From Gerris lacustris (taxonomy: Eukaryota > Arthropoda > Insecta > Hemiptera > Gerridae), in NCBI GenBank assembly GCA_951217055.1, contig OX578286.1, forward strand, positions 14,967,050-15,031,049: DNA of 64,000 nt, in the 5' to 3' direction. The translations under genes were made by a program, and so were the position numbers. Of the stretch, positions 32,775-43,254 are shown piece by piece; position 1 is the first letter of the stretch, and each line of letters opens with the position of its first letter. The notes under the pieces are model-generated. The model did not search any database. It worked only from the letters and a program-made list of their open reading frames with translations, and was not told where the DNA came from.

Positions 32775-34090
32775 AAAAGTTGGACTTAAGGTGAATGTAA
32801 AGATAGCTGGCGTAGCCGTGTGGATTAAATTACTTACCACGTCTGCTCGGCCATCACTGAATCAAAAGCGGTACGAGGTCGTGGGTTCGATTCCTCGCCG
32901 TGACGCTCTGATTTATAAAGCTAACTAATAATCACATCATACTCGCTTCGGCGGTACAATGTACAGGTATGATGTGTGAAGTGGCTGGAACTCTCTACCA
33001 CAGGGATAGCAAAATGGGCCTAAAAAATGGCCTAATTGCTAGGTTCCAACAAGTGGTTCGTCCTACTCGTCTAGTACTTGTACCAGGACCTTACTACTAC
33101 TTCTACTACTAAGGTAAATGTAGGGAAGACAAAAGTCATGGCTATTAACGTCAGGAAAGTCTCTGCAGATTGCAATCAATGAAGAAGACATTGAAAACAT
33201 ACCAGCATTTACCAACCTGGGAAGTGTGTGAGGAAAAGATTAAAGCATTTACCAATCTGGGAATGGGAAGAGTCTGTGTGTGGGGAAAAGATTAAAAGAC
33301 CCTCCCTCCGCACGTGGGTCGATTATTTTGTCAGTCAGCTTACTGTCTCTAACCAGGCATGTACAAAACTACTTCAGTTTTCTTTCTTTTATAATGTTCA
33401 GTTCAAGTGATGAGGAGGACGCAGCTTTGTTTTATTTATTGTCAGTCGATACTCCACTCACTTGCATATGAAGTTGGGTGGAGGAACTACTAGACTGCTA
33501 CTTCGAGACGCACCCTTTTTAAGTAACAATCAACCGGTGAGTGGAGAGCCTAAGACGTTCAGAGCAAGATAAGGAAGGCTAACGCTGCTTTATTTTTAGG
33601 CGTACCATGTTAGGAAGTCTAGAGAAATATCATTCCGATCAAAAATCTGTATCTTCCGCAGGAATTTAAAATATGTGCTACTGTATGGATCTTAATCTTG
33701 AAAGATGTCTGAAGCAGTAAATAATAAATTATAGCCTTTCTTAAACTTGTGTCTGCGGAAAATATTGAGAATATTTAATTGAAAAGCTATATAAAACCAG
33801 CTTTATGGGCGGAAAACGTAAAAGCAAATGGAAATGGATTGTCCATACACTCCGAAAAGAAGCTGGAGCTTGGAGAAACAGGTCTTTGGAATCCGCAGAG
33901 CTAACAATGAAGATCTCGGTCTAGAAAGACCTGGAGAAGAAAAGTAGAAGAGAAGGTCAAAACAGATCGGAAATCCTGGTTCAAGCTGAACGCGAAGTCC
34001 CAGAATCAGTATTAGATGACGCTGATTTGTTGTTGCCCTATGATCCACTCTTAAGTGACAGGATCTAAGTCAAAAAGGTCCAACAAATAA
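32775..34090 (+). pseudogene. LINE reverse-transcriptase C-terminal pseudogene, split by a SINE
   Basis: VGLKVNV before the SINE and KVNVGKTKVMAINVRKS after it are the reverse-transcriptase phrase GLKxNxxKTKxM. EEDIENIPAFTNLGS follows, then (about 33,560) IRKANAAL, YHVRKSREISFRSKICIF, LKYVLLYG, NRCLRKILRIF, KWKWIVHTLRKEAGA, and KTWRRKVEEKVKTDRKSW. This is the conserved order of the region behind the polymerase fingers and palm in many LINEs. There are many frameshifts and stops, plus a local tandem duplication of AGCATTTACCAAYCTGGGAA at 33,209 and 33,244. Clade not resolved. Confidence 0.85.
32800..33111 (+). mobile_element. tRNA-derived SINE, copy 3, inserted in a LINE
   Basis: The best-preserved copy. 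The A-box region is TAGCTGGCGTAGCCGTGTGG (32804-32823), with GTCTGCTCGGCCATCACTG and the B box GGTTCGATTCC at 32884-32894. The shared body and a (TAC)n-type tail ending near 33,111 follow. The flanking direct repeats AAGGTGAATGTA (32788-32799) and AAGGTAAATGTA (33112-33123) are a 12-bp target duplication with one change. Removing the SINE restores the LINE reading phrase. Confidence 0.92.
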
Positions 34091-34317
34091 AAATGAATTT
34101 AACAATTTAACAGGATTTCTACAAATACAATTACAGGGCACAGGGTGTCCCAATATAGAGTATCCAAGAAATAAACTCTTTATTTTTAGGTTTTCTAAAG
34201 TGAAGGTATTCTTCACAAAAAAAAAAAAAATAATAATAATAATAAATAAAGAAATAAATGTACTTGATTTGATGAACAGGGTGTTCTGTTACTTGAAAAC
34301 GAAACGATACATGAGTT
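34091..34317. other. Simple-sequence spacer
   Basis: Contains ACAGGGTGTCCC and ACAGGGTGTTCT phrases like the ends of the 14.6-kb element, an A-run followed by (TAA)n near 34,220-34,245, and no gene. Confidence 0.45.
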
Positions 34318-34475
34318 GGCACTGCAATAACTCTAAACATTGCAGGATTGCATATGCTTCCAATATTATGGCAAATTTTAGGCAAATAAATAACGATTTC
34401 CTACTGACCATATCCTCTGGGGACAAAGCATTAAAGCATCATCATAATTTAAAAATTCAATTTGTAATACAGATC
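34318..34475 (+). repeat. Dispersed repeat family E, copy 1
   Basis: GCAGGATTGCATATGCTTCC, AATAACGATTTCCTACTGAC and ATCCTCTGGGGACAAA correspond to the reverse complement of 41505-41655 (GCGGGATTGCATATACTTCC, AATAACAATTTCCTTCTAAG, ATCTTCAGGGGATAAA). Identity is moderate. Function unknown. Confidence 0.65.
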
Positions 34476-34861
34476 TGGGTCACGTAAAGGATTGATAGCC
34501 AAGGGCTACCCTACAATTTTACGGTGAAACGCGGCAAGGAAACCCAGGGGAATGAACATGGATTGGCGCACTTCGTACTCAATAATTCGTAAAACGTTTT
34601 TCCCTGTTATGAAGAGATAGAAACCAGAAACTTAAAACATATTAGTTATTGAAGACTTTAATTTAACCAAAAAATTAAACATACATAGAAAATTAAAACA
34701 TATAGAACTCCAAACAATATCTCCTAATTATGAATTATTTAGGTTTAACGTAGGGATAATTGTAACTTACATTATATTATATACAAATAAATTGAAAAAA
34801 ACTTACATTTCTCCATAAAAACTTGTATCCGAGGATTCTGAAACAAGCAAGAGCAAAATAT

Positions 34862-35595
34862 AAATGAACAGGTCAAGTGTGTGCTGGTCAGCACACAGCG
34901 AGGGTCCGTAGGCCACACTGTATAGTTTAAGTAGTACCCTATTGATGGTGTTTTTTAAAATGCTAAAAAGCTTACTTTAAACTATCCTATGGGTCTGATA
35001 TTCTCAAAACACATAAACAAACTTCCGATAAAGTATTTTTTTGCCACTGAACCGGACTACAACCATATAAATACATCGAAAAGACTATAATTATAAAAAA
35101 GCGTATTTTGTCAATATAAAATAAAATCATATTTTTTTTGAAATTTCCAAAAAGTGGTATCTTTACTTTTGGTCGAAGAATGTTCAGGAATTTTTTCAGA
35201 TTTTTTGCACTTCACATAAGCGAGATAGAGGGGGGGGGGGACACGTTTCACACCCGCTTCAAACTCCCCTACGCTCGCCCTATCAAAGTTATAACCAAAG
35301 AATTATATATTTTTGTAATCAGCTCAACGTACTCTTTCAAATGATAGCCCTCACGGTGTCGAAAAAAAAATGTAAAATTTTTAACTCTTAAGTTTTTTTA
35401 CCCTAATTTTTTTTAAACCAATTTTTTTTAAGTCGCTATATTTTTAAAATATGTGGGTTGGTACAAGACACATACATGCCAAATTTCAAAGTGATCGGAC
35501 GAAAGGTGTAGCCGTGAGAGCATGCGACAGGACGGACGGACAGACACACGCAGGAAAATATAAGGGTCCTTGGTTTTGCCTACGGACCCTAATAA
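34862..35595 (+). repeat. Dispersed repeat family B, copy 1
   Basis: It begins with GTGTGCTGGTCAGCACAC (hairpin), then AGCGAGGGTCCGTAGGCC. It later contains TTTGGTCGAAGAATGTTCAG, a poly-G stretch, CTACGCTCGCCCTATCAAAG, CATGCCAAATTTCAAAGTGA, and a GACGGACGGACAGACACACG stretch. AGGGTCCGTA (34901) and TACGGACCCT (35581) are inverted and could be TIR ends. The copy at 52551-53200 is in the same orientation. The open frames in both copies match each other but do not look like a known protein. Confidence 0.85.
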
Positions 35596-36313
35596 CAACA
35601 ATTATAAACACATTGATGCAACTTTTGGAGAAAGTTATTTTTTATTTGAATGATCAAAAAATTGAAAAATTTGAATTGTTATTTGAAATGAATAAAATTG
35701 TTTCTCGGATGGCTTATTTTAGCATTCCGTGAAATAAGCCATACGGGAAACATTCGGCGATGATCGTTCATTGAAATAAGACCAGTATGGGGGGGGGGGA
35801 CTTCATCCTACGACAAAACCATATAATTCGAAAAAGTTGACTTTGTCTTCGCAGTTCAGGCTGAAGGAAATTTCTCAACATTTGTGTATAAATGAGATAT
35901 GAGAGCATCTATGGAGGTCATCTTAAAGTCCCCATACTCAGTCAATGTTTGAGCAAACATTTTGATGGTGTATTAGGCTGTTTGCGCTACTGCTTGAAGC
36001 AGATCGGTCGAGACTGTGGGAACTGAAATTTAAGCTACCACTAGTTTCTGAGTTATTTATGAAAATAAATCCGATTTGAATTGAAATTGATAATAAAAAG
36101 TAAACAACCACCTGTTGAACACTTTTTAAATGTATAAAAATAAATAAATTAACTGAGATATTATTTTATTTAAATACAAGAATAAATATGTGAGAAAGTT
36201 TGTTCGATTTATCAGACCGATTTTTTTAACTGCAGTAGAAGCCGGGTCTGAATCAATCTTGGGTCTGAACCAATGGCCGGACATCAAAATGGCCAGTAAA
36301 AACAAATTTTTCT
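35596..36313. other. No recognised feature
   Basis: AT-rich spacer with a short G-run near 35,789-35,799. Confidence 0.5.
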
Positions 36314-36905
36314 ACCGAGCTTACCGAAGGTAACAAAAGCTATGCGAAAAAAAATATGTCTCCGATTTCAAGAATTAAAGACACAAATCCATTTCAAACA
36401 CCAAGGAACATTTTTGGTTCCGTGTCTATGCCTATCGGTCTGTCGCTCAATTTATGCGAACCAACATATCTTAAAAACTGCTCGTCCAATTTTATTGAAA
36501 ATTGGATGGTAGGTCATAATTAGCAAATTGTTGGTCCTATATAAGTTTCAACCTTCTGCGCTCATTTGTTTCTCTACCGCATGCACACAAATATACATTT
36601 ATTTTCACCTATATCTTCAAAAGTACTAATCTGTTTTTTATGAAATTTAGATGGTTTGTCAAACGTAGACCGCAGATAGCCCCAGATTAATTTCAACCGC
36701 CTGCTCTCTTTAAATTTTGCTATATTACACTCAAATTCAGGTAAGGAATCAAAACAATTTTGAAAGATTTACAAAACGGGGGAAAAATAAATATATTAGA
36801 CAATAATATTATGGTTATAAAATCATTGAAGTATATTAAATGGGAGCGAGGAAGCAGTGTGCCACACAGCTTGGCAGACTATTTTCCTTGTATCAGAAAA
36901 ATAAT
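36314..36905 (+). repeat. Dispersed repeat family F, copy 1
   Basis: ACCGAGCTTACCGAAGGTAA, TTTTTGGTTCCGTGTCT, GCGAACCAACATATCTTAAA and TATAAGTTTCAACCTTCTGC match the copies at 57263-57690 (+) and 58860-59400 (-). It ends near GAGCGAGGAAGCAGTGTGCC, a phrase found at the edge of the other copies, but here in inverted order. No coding frame. Confidence 0.8.
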
Positions 36906-37761
36906 TTTAAAACATTTATATTTTTGCTAATTTAAGTTCCCACAGTAATATGATAACTTTTCTACTTACTTCACAGATATCTTCACGAAGCAGAATAAAT
37001 AGATCTTTTATCTTTTATGTACTAGGTCAGAAAGGTAATACTGAAGTCGTACAGGGTGTCACCAGCTGAGCGGCCGGTATAACCGAGACCAAACAAAAGG
37101 GCTTCTACAATAATACTAGGACTATAATTCGTCCTTTTTGTTGGGAATTAGTTCCTCTTTGCCTCGGTCCCCAGGGTACGCTACTGTCTATTTTCCCCTT
37201 CTAACAGGCTTTGGGGAAAGCTCCACCGCCCCTCTCCCTCAATCCCTCGACCAAAGGGGCTTAATTAGGTGGTAGAGGCCTATGGCGGGCAAATTAAGAT
37301 GGCGGCTATAGATACAACAAAAAAACAAGCCAATTCTTGTATCATTTAAAAAAGATCTTCAATTAAGAAATTTAAAAAATGGCACAACCAACTAAATCTG
37401 TTGCAAATAATTTTTATCTACGATTGATCTAATACTTTTCTAAAAGGTAAATGTATTTATTATCTTTAATTTGCAGTACTATTTATACAGCGATATTCTT
37501 TCAACAACAGACGAAATCACTTAATTTTAACCACTAATTATAAAAAATAACTATTTTTTCAACCGAATTTGCTCACATGATCCTCCATGCATTTAATTTT
37601 GATGAAGCTAAGTACCACACTAATCGGCAGTCTATTTCAGTTTGTTTTCTGGAAATAAACAATAAGATTAGAACAACAAGTAGTATTCACAGGTTTTTTT
37701 TTAAATAAGAAACAAAATGAAGATGTCTTGGTCCGAAGGCTTCCACGGTTGGTTTCATAAT
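36906..37761. other. No recognised gene
   Basis: Contains an ACAGGGTGTCACC phrase (37,052) and a GC-richer block at 37,060-37,320, without coding similarity. Confidence 0.45.
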
Positions 37762-37992
37762 GGAGTTCTAGGTCTTCTGGTGGTGACCGCGTCAAAGTAG
37801 ATAATATTTCCGACGTTTCGCCTCTTATGCTATAGGCATCTTCAGGGTAGAGCATGTTGTCCACAGTTCACGTTGTTTCTATCTCCAGCTCAATATACTC
37901 TACCCTGAAGATGCCTCTAGCATAAGAGGCGAAACGTCGGAAATATCATCCACTATGACGCGGTCACCTTCGGAAGACCAAGAACTCCAAAA
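37762..37992. repeat. Head-to-head pair of CTGAAGATG...CGAAACGTC hairpins
   Basis: Arms at 37762-37852 and 37898-37992 are inverted copies. The right arm reads CCCTGAAGATGCCTCTAGCA, then TAAGAGGCGAAACGTCGG (37903-37940), where GCCTCT pairs with AGAGGC. CTGAAGA plus stem plus GAAAC resembles the core of a hammerhead ribozyme, except for one extra U before the stem. The distal parts share GACGCGGTCACC. Both arms are open in one frame (PEDA.SIRGETSEI), which may mean they derive from a coding end of a retroelement. Confidence 0.7.
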
Positions 37993-38393
37993 AGTAGATG
38001 CCTGGTTATTAGTGTGGATGAGCCAAATGAAAGAATTACACAGTTCATTGCCAATATTCCCCTTTAGCAAGTTCAAAATATTTCTATAAAATTTATAAAT
38101 AGAGTTAAAATTATCACAGATTTAGCTTGCAATGCAATTTTTATAAATAATTTTTTTTTTTTTTTTTTTTTTTTAATTGTAATGAATGATTTTTTTTTCA
38201 ACACTGTTAAGTTTTTTGTGATAATTGTTTTTTTAATAAGGTGTAAAATATATTATAACTATTAATGACCTGTGATACCAAACAGAAACTTTGTAATTTT
38301 CTTATTATATTAATTTGTTATTTGATTGGTAAGTATATGTAACCAATTTTATTTATATAAAAAAATATATATATATTTAATATAATATAATTT
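37993..38393. other. T-rich and (TA)-rich spacer
   Basis: Contains a run of about 24 T around 38152-38174 and TA-rich simple sequence directly before the LINE tail. Confidence 0.6.
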
Positions 38394-38889
38394 TTGGCGA
38401 GAGAAGCGCTGTCAAAAAATCTATTCTGGTGCAAAAACTGGACGAAATTAGCTGATGCTCACGGATCGAGATTAAGCACCAACAACACAACTAGTTTATA
38501 TAAAGAAATGAGAGACCTTATAGAGCATATGATTTTAAAAGCCCATTTAGACGCTAAGAAAAAAACGAGTGAAGCAACGTTCCATATTCACTTTAAAACT
38601 CTAATACAGGGAAAAGACCTAAATATTATCAATTCAATAAACGATAGACGGATGGTGAGCTGGATCTTACGGGCAAGAGGCGACATGTTGATGCTGAACT
38701 ACAGACATGGCAGAGAGGAAAGGAACTGGATGTGTGCTCTGTGTAACCTAAAACAACGAGAAGACACTTTTCACTTCGTAGCAGTGTGCCCAGATCTGAG
38801 TGAATTTAGATCTCGGCTGGGTAAGAGTAAGATAGACAGGAACGAGTTTATAGAATGGATGAACGGAAAAAATCTGAATAAACTAGCAA

Positions 38890-39126
38890 CAGGGCTTGTA
38901 GCAGATTTTCCTCAAAATTAAGTGACTTTAGTGACTATTTTTTTCAAAATAAGTGACTTTTAAGTGACCTGTTTTCCCCAAATAAGTGACTTTAAGTGAC
39001 TTAATTTTAAGTAAAAAAAAATTATTTGAGTTACTTTTTGTTGTTTAGCACTGTTAAACAAATGCAATTATAAAAATTTTAGAACAGTCTTTTCTCCATT
39101 TGATTTTGTGTACCGTAACTGTACGG

Positions 39127-39162
<36 letters not shown>

Positions 39163-40084
39163 GGGTACGAGGTACCTTGGAACTTTTCCTCACTTCGGAG
39201 GCCACCAAAGTGTCTGGTTACAACGATATGCTATAAGTCAAAAACATATTTATACTTTCGGCATTATTAACTGTCAAAGTTTATAAATTCAAATACTGAT
39301 AACTTCAAAATGGCGGCCAATATCAAAAAGGAATTTGGTGGGCTTGTTTGTCATACAGAGAGGTACATTTGTGCCAAATTTCAACTCAACCAGGACCATT
39401 TTCGATTTATTAGGATTTTTAAAATGTATGCTGACTTAGCAAACTGCGTTCAAGATCAGGCGGCACCACTACAGGTAAAGACTGATATTCTGCCAAGTTT
39501 CAACTCTCTAGGTTAAATACCTTGGGCACTACGATAATTACATACGTACATTCACACATACATACATACATAAATACATACAGACGTAATGCTGAAAACC
39601 ACTCAAGAGGTTTTAAAAACACCCAAAAAGGAGAATTCTGTTGAAATCTCGAAAAAGTTTTTGGTGAAAACAATACTTTTTCTACTATAGGTTGTGAGGA
39701 AAAGTAATAACAATCAGGAGGGAGTTCGGAATAAAATATTCTTTTCATCTATATATTATATTTATTTTTTTCATCCATCTTCTTAATATTGACGATAAAA
39801 CACAACACACTCCGTTGCAGTTGCTGAATCTAGTGCAACTGTTACAAACTTTATCATTCATAGGCCTAATATAAAATTCATAGTTAAAAAAAGTCTTGAG
39901 CTTACAAAATCCCTTTTGAAAAACAGTTAAAATATATGTTGTGCATTTAAAAAACACAAAAAATTATCCTTGTAAGCCCAAATAAGTGACTTTCAGTGAC
40001 TTTTTTTTAAATAAGTGACAAAAAAGTGACTCTTGTCAAAATAAGTGACTTTTAGTGACTTTCAGTGACTCACTACAAGCCCTG
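38890..40084. mobile_element. 1195-bp hAT-like element inside a LINE
   Basis: The ends CAGGGCTTGTAG and CTACAAGCCCTG are perfect 12-bp inverted repeats. TAGCAA is duplicated on both sides (38884-38889 and 40085-40090). Removing the element rejoins the LINE reading frame exactly. Multiple AAGTGACTTT/AAATAAGTGAC phrases lie subterminally at both ends, typical of transposase binding sites in hAT elements. The duplication is 6 bp instead of the usual 8, so the superfamily is probable, not proven. No transposase remains. Confidence 0.88.
39127..39160 (+). repeat. Run of 34 A
   Basis: It lies inside the hAT-like element, directly before CCGGGTACGAGGTACC. It may be the tail of a small retroposon inserted there, since 39,290-39,600 has LINE-3'-end-like phrases. 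Confidence 0.8.
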
Positions 40085-40170
40085 TAGCAAGTTTCATCAG
40101 AACAGCTTGGATCTACAGGAAGCAATTGATAGAAGAATTCGATTTCAATTAAGGATAGAGGCTAAATTAA

Positions 40171-40340
40171 GTAAAGATGTAAAAATAACAAAATAAAACC
40201 AAAAGATGTTGTTCGCATTTTTTAAAAAAAAAAAATAAAAGAAAAATAGCATGATTTACTTTTATTAATATTCATTATTTTTATATACGCTTTTTATATT
40301 TATATAATTTATTTGTTTAATTTGTTTTGATTCTACATTC
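40171..40340. other. AT-rich trailer of the LINE fragment
   Basis: Non-coding, with an A-run at 40,226-40,238. Confidence 0.4.
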
Positions 40341-40470
40341 TAGATGTTATTTAAATATTTGTACAACTCCGCCCAACGGCATCTTAGCCACGGGTGTATT
40401 GTCTTGCATGTAACATAGTATATGTTAAACTATTACTCAAAGGAATAAAGACTATTATTATTATATTAAA
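40341..40470 (+). mobile_element. LINE 3' end with (TTA)n tail
   Basis: GTATTGTCTTGCATGTAACA, then TAGTATATGTTAAACTATTA and CTCAAAGGAATAAAGACTAT, then (TAT)n. This is a stereotyped LINE 3' untranslated end with an AATAAA signal and a triplet tail. It may belong to the LINE ORF just upstream. Confidence 0.65.
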
Positions 40471-40616
40471 TATAATTTACACGTTTCTGAACCACTTCTC
40501 CAAACAATATTGCAGTCATATTTTGAAAGTTTTTTCAAAAACTGAACACCCTGTACACGAAATCAAGAAGTTACAGCCAATTTCAGAGGTTTAAGAACAA
40601 AATGAGTTTTTATAAA

Positions 40617-40617
<1 letters not shown>

Positions 40618-40672
<55 letters not shown>
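40618..40672. repeat. (TA)n microsatellite
   Basis: About 27 uninterrupted TA units. Confidence 0.95.
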
Positions 40673-40680
<8 letters not shown>

Positions 40681-41504
40681 TAAAAATTATAAGGGAGTCA
40701 AATGAATAACTTCAAAAATTAATTAAACATAAGGAAGTGAAATGTTTATTTCTTACTATTCACAACAGTTTTAAAATCACAATGAATAATTTAAAAGAAG
40801 AAAAAAAAGTTTAATTATTAAATATTTAAAATATTTATTAATGGTATAAAGCATTTGAAATTCTGTTTTTGGCTTTATTTAAACACTGTTTGAAGTTTGA
40901 ATAAAGTTTTTAAGTTGAGGAAAAAGAGAACCAGAAAGATTTCAAGTTTTTTAAAAAAGTTTTTTTTTTTTTCATATTTGAAGTTGAGTTGTTGTTTGCT
41001 TAGTTGAAATATTTAATATAAGAGTGATGCTCTAAGCTACTAACTTGAAGTTAAAGCTCTGGTTTTAACTAGAGTTAGCTTTTAATTCAAAATTCTTACT
41101 GTCAACTAGCTTTATTTCTCCTCTACATATTCTCAGAACAAGATAAAGCTTACCTTAAAATATTAAACTCAGACAGAAGTAAGGTAACACGTGTTTTTAG
41201 AAAAAGATTAATAATGCAAAAGTATCACACGCTTTTCAAAGTACAAAACCATTTTAGATAATTACAATTTAATAATTAGTTTAAAAGATACCTTTTCAGG
41301 TAAGAGCTTTAAAGGGATGGAATAAAATACAGGTCATTCAAACCCGCAATACATACAAAATAGCCAGGCTTGTAACCTATTATACATGTGTATTTTGTTT
41401 GTTGAAGTTTGGTATTTATTTTTTGAAGAGTTGTGGCTTAGCTAAGTAATATTGCCCTTGGCTATCCATCCTCTACACCTGGCTTTATATAATATTCCTA
41501 AGTT
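40673..41504. other. No recognised feature
   Basis: AT-rich spacer. No motif recognised. Confidence 0.5.
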
Positions 41505-41655
41505 TCAAATTTAATTTTTAGATTATGATTATGATTTTATCCCCTGAAGATAAGCTTAGAAGGAAATTGTTATTATTTAGTTCGCTTAAACTTTACCTTA
41601 AAATTGGAAGTATATGCAATCCCGCATTGCTTATATGCATTGCAATATACAATAT
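41505..41655 (-). repeat. Dispersed repeat family E, copy 2
   Basis: Reverse-complement partner of 34318-34475. Confidence 0.65.
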
Positions 41656-42356
41656 GTACCGTTCCATGTGGGTACATGGAATAAGGTTCTTAAAGCAATT
41701 CCATAAACAAACACAACATTCGACTAGCATAAACACAAATTCATCGCCCTGTTAATTGCTTAATTAATAAATAATTTAATTAATAGAATGTTGTTACTTT
41801 GGTATTAATTAATTGATTGAATTATTGGTGTAGAGTTTATGTTCAAAAATCAAATTTTTCAAATTCAAGTTTTTGACGACAGCCAAACTTTTGACTCAAA
41901 GAAATAAACAAAATCGAAACTTTTATAAAGAGTTTTATAAATTTTTATAGCCTGAAAAAGCCTTAAGTAAAGGCGAAATATAACTGTTTAAAAATAGAAA
42001 GGAGAAGAAAACAAATTAATTAATTTAACCCTTAAAATAAAAAAAAAATAATAAAAAAAAAATAGGTATGCTCAATATAGTTTTTTATTCAGTAAAATTA
42101 ATATGATAAAGAAAAGGGTTTATCAGAGATTGTCTAATACTTCATAATAAAACACTATAATAGTGACAATGGTGATTAACAAAGTACAAAAAGTACCTAT
42201 ATCGTATACAAAGTAAAAATCGGTCCGAGACAACTCAGACGAACTTTCTTATTACTAGTTCATAATTATTTAGCCCATTGTTTTCCATTTATTAGTTTTT
42301 TGAGTTTTCGTGTCGTAAGTTCATTTAATTATTGAACATTTTATCAAAATTTTTCA
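41656..42356. other. AT-rich stretch with a CTGAAAAAG hairpin
   Basis: At 41951-41977 CCTGAAAAAGCCTTAAGTAA, then AGGCGAAATA, repeats the layout CTGAARA-x-stem-loop-stem-GAAA seen at 3.66 and 37.9 kb (GCCTT pairs with AAGGC). Otherwise nothing recognised. Confidence 0.5.
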
Positions 42357-42740
42357 TAAAAATAACTTCTCCCCGGCGGGGTAATGAACCTGGCCTCCCT
42401 CCGTCCACGTTTAAAGTTATTTTCTCAGGAACTAAATTTTTCCCGGGAAAACAGCTTATATCGTTAGATAGACTAAATTTTAGAATTTTGAATCATCAGA
42501 ACTGTTTTCAAAAAAAAATTTTTTTACCGTTTTTTCAGAGTTTTTTTAGGGGTAGCGCCCTCAAATTCGGAACGAAAAATCATTTCTCGATTTAGCCTCG
42601 GGGTATGATTTCTCTGAACATTTACGCCAAATTTCGTAAAAATTGGCCCAGTAGTTTAGGCTCCACGCGCACGCGTCTGCACAGCCATTTTTTGGATTCA
42701 AAACGTGTAAATCTATCAAAATCGAATTTTCGCGTCATCT
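42357..42740 (-). repeat. Dispersed repeat family A, copy 2
   Basis: TTCCCGGGAAAACAGCTTAT, AGAGTTTTTTTAGGGGTAGC, GGATTCAAAACGTGTAAATC and AATCGAATTTTCGCGTCAT match copy 1 (12556-12970) in reverse. Confidence 0.8.
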
Positions 42741-42744
42741 GAAT

Positions 42745-42794
42745 TCGAGATTTTCTGTCCCTGAATTCGTCCGAATTAAAGGGACCCTACTGTA
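42745..42794 (-). repeat. Solo end of a pogo/Tigger-type element
   Basis: The reverse complement is CAGTAGGGTCCCTTTAATTC, then GGACGAATTC, flanked by TA. The CAGTAGRGTCYC...AATTCGG style is typical of Tigger/pogo termini. A similar end occurs at 48666. No partner end found. Confidence 0.5.
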
Positions 42795-43254
42795 TTTCCT
42801 TTTATGTTTTCAGGTGAAACCATATCATCTTGGAGTTTATAGTTTGATGATTTGCTCCGACATCATTATAACTACTTTTTTTTAGTAGAAATAAGTTTTG
42901 AATTGAATCATCTATATTTTAGCCATCATTACATGTTCAATACATTCCTGTTCCATACTCAATCCATCTCCATGTTCAATACATTACATTGTATATACAT
43001 TCCTGTTAAAACAACATAGACATTAGCTCTAATGTATTATGTCTTGAAACGTCAATACTTTTAAATACTTTCTCAATACAACTTCTCTACAATATTTTCT
43101 CTTTATATGAGAAAGTAAAAATCTATCTGCTTCAATTATTACTAAACTTTGTCATATACGCGTACATAATGTATTGGTCGATTTTTCCATTTATTAGCTT
43201 CGTCGAGTTTTCATAGTTACATTTAATTGTTATTGATAATTTTCTCATAATTAA
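42795..43254. other. No recognised feature
   Basis: AT-rich, with the phrase TTCAATACATT repeated several times around 42,935-42,990. Confidence 0.45.

Larger units (their letters stand above)
38394..40170 (+). pseudogene. LINE ORF2 C-terminus, interrupted by a hAT-like insertion
   Basis: The uninterrupted frame 38394-38889 carries FKTLIQGKDLNIIN, WILRARGDMLMLNYR, then the zinc-knuckle-like CALCNLKQREDTFHFVAVCP (C-x2-C-H-C type), and FIEWMNGKNLNKL. This is the C-terminal domain of arthropod non-LTR elements. After the insertion the same protein resumes with SFIRTAWIYRKQLIEEF and stops near 40,150. The 5' part is truncated at AT-rich DNA, as is common for LINEs. A 3' tail and A-rich sequence follow. 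Confidence 0.87.

Noticed and set aside
35138..35344. A 68-codon frame conserved between 35.1 and 52.8 kb, possible small gene
   Set aside because: The whole segment of about 700 bp is a repeat. Conservation extends equally over non-coding parts, and small length changes occur without regard to frame.
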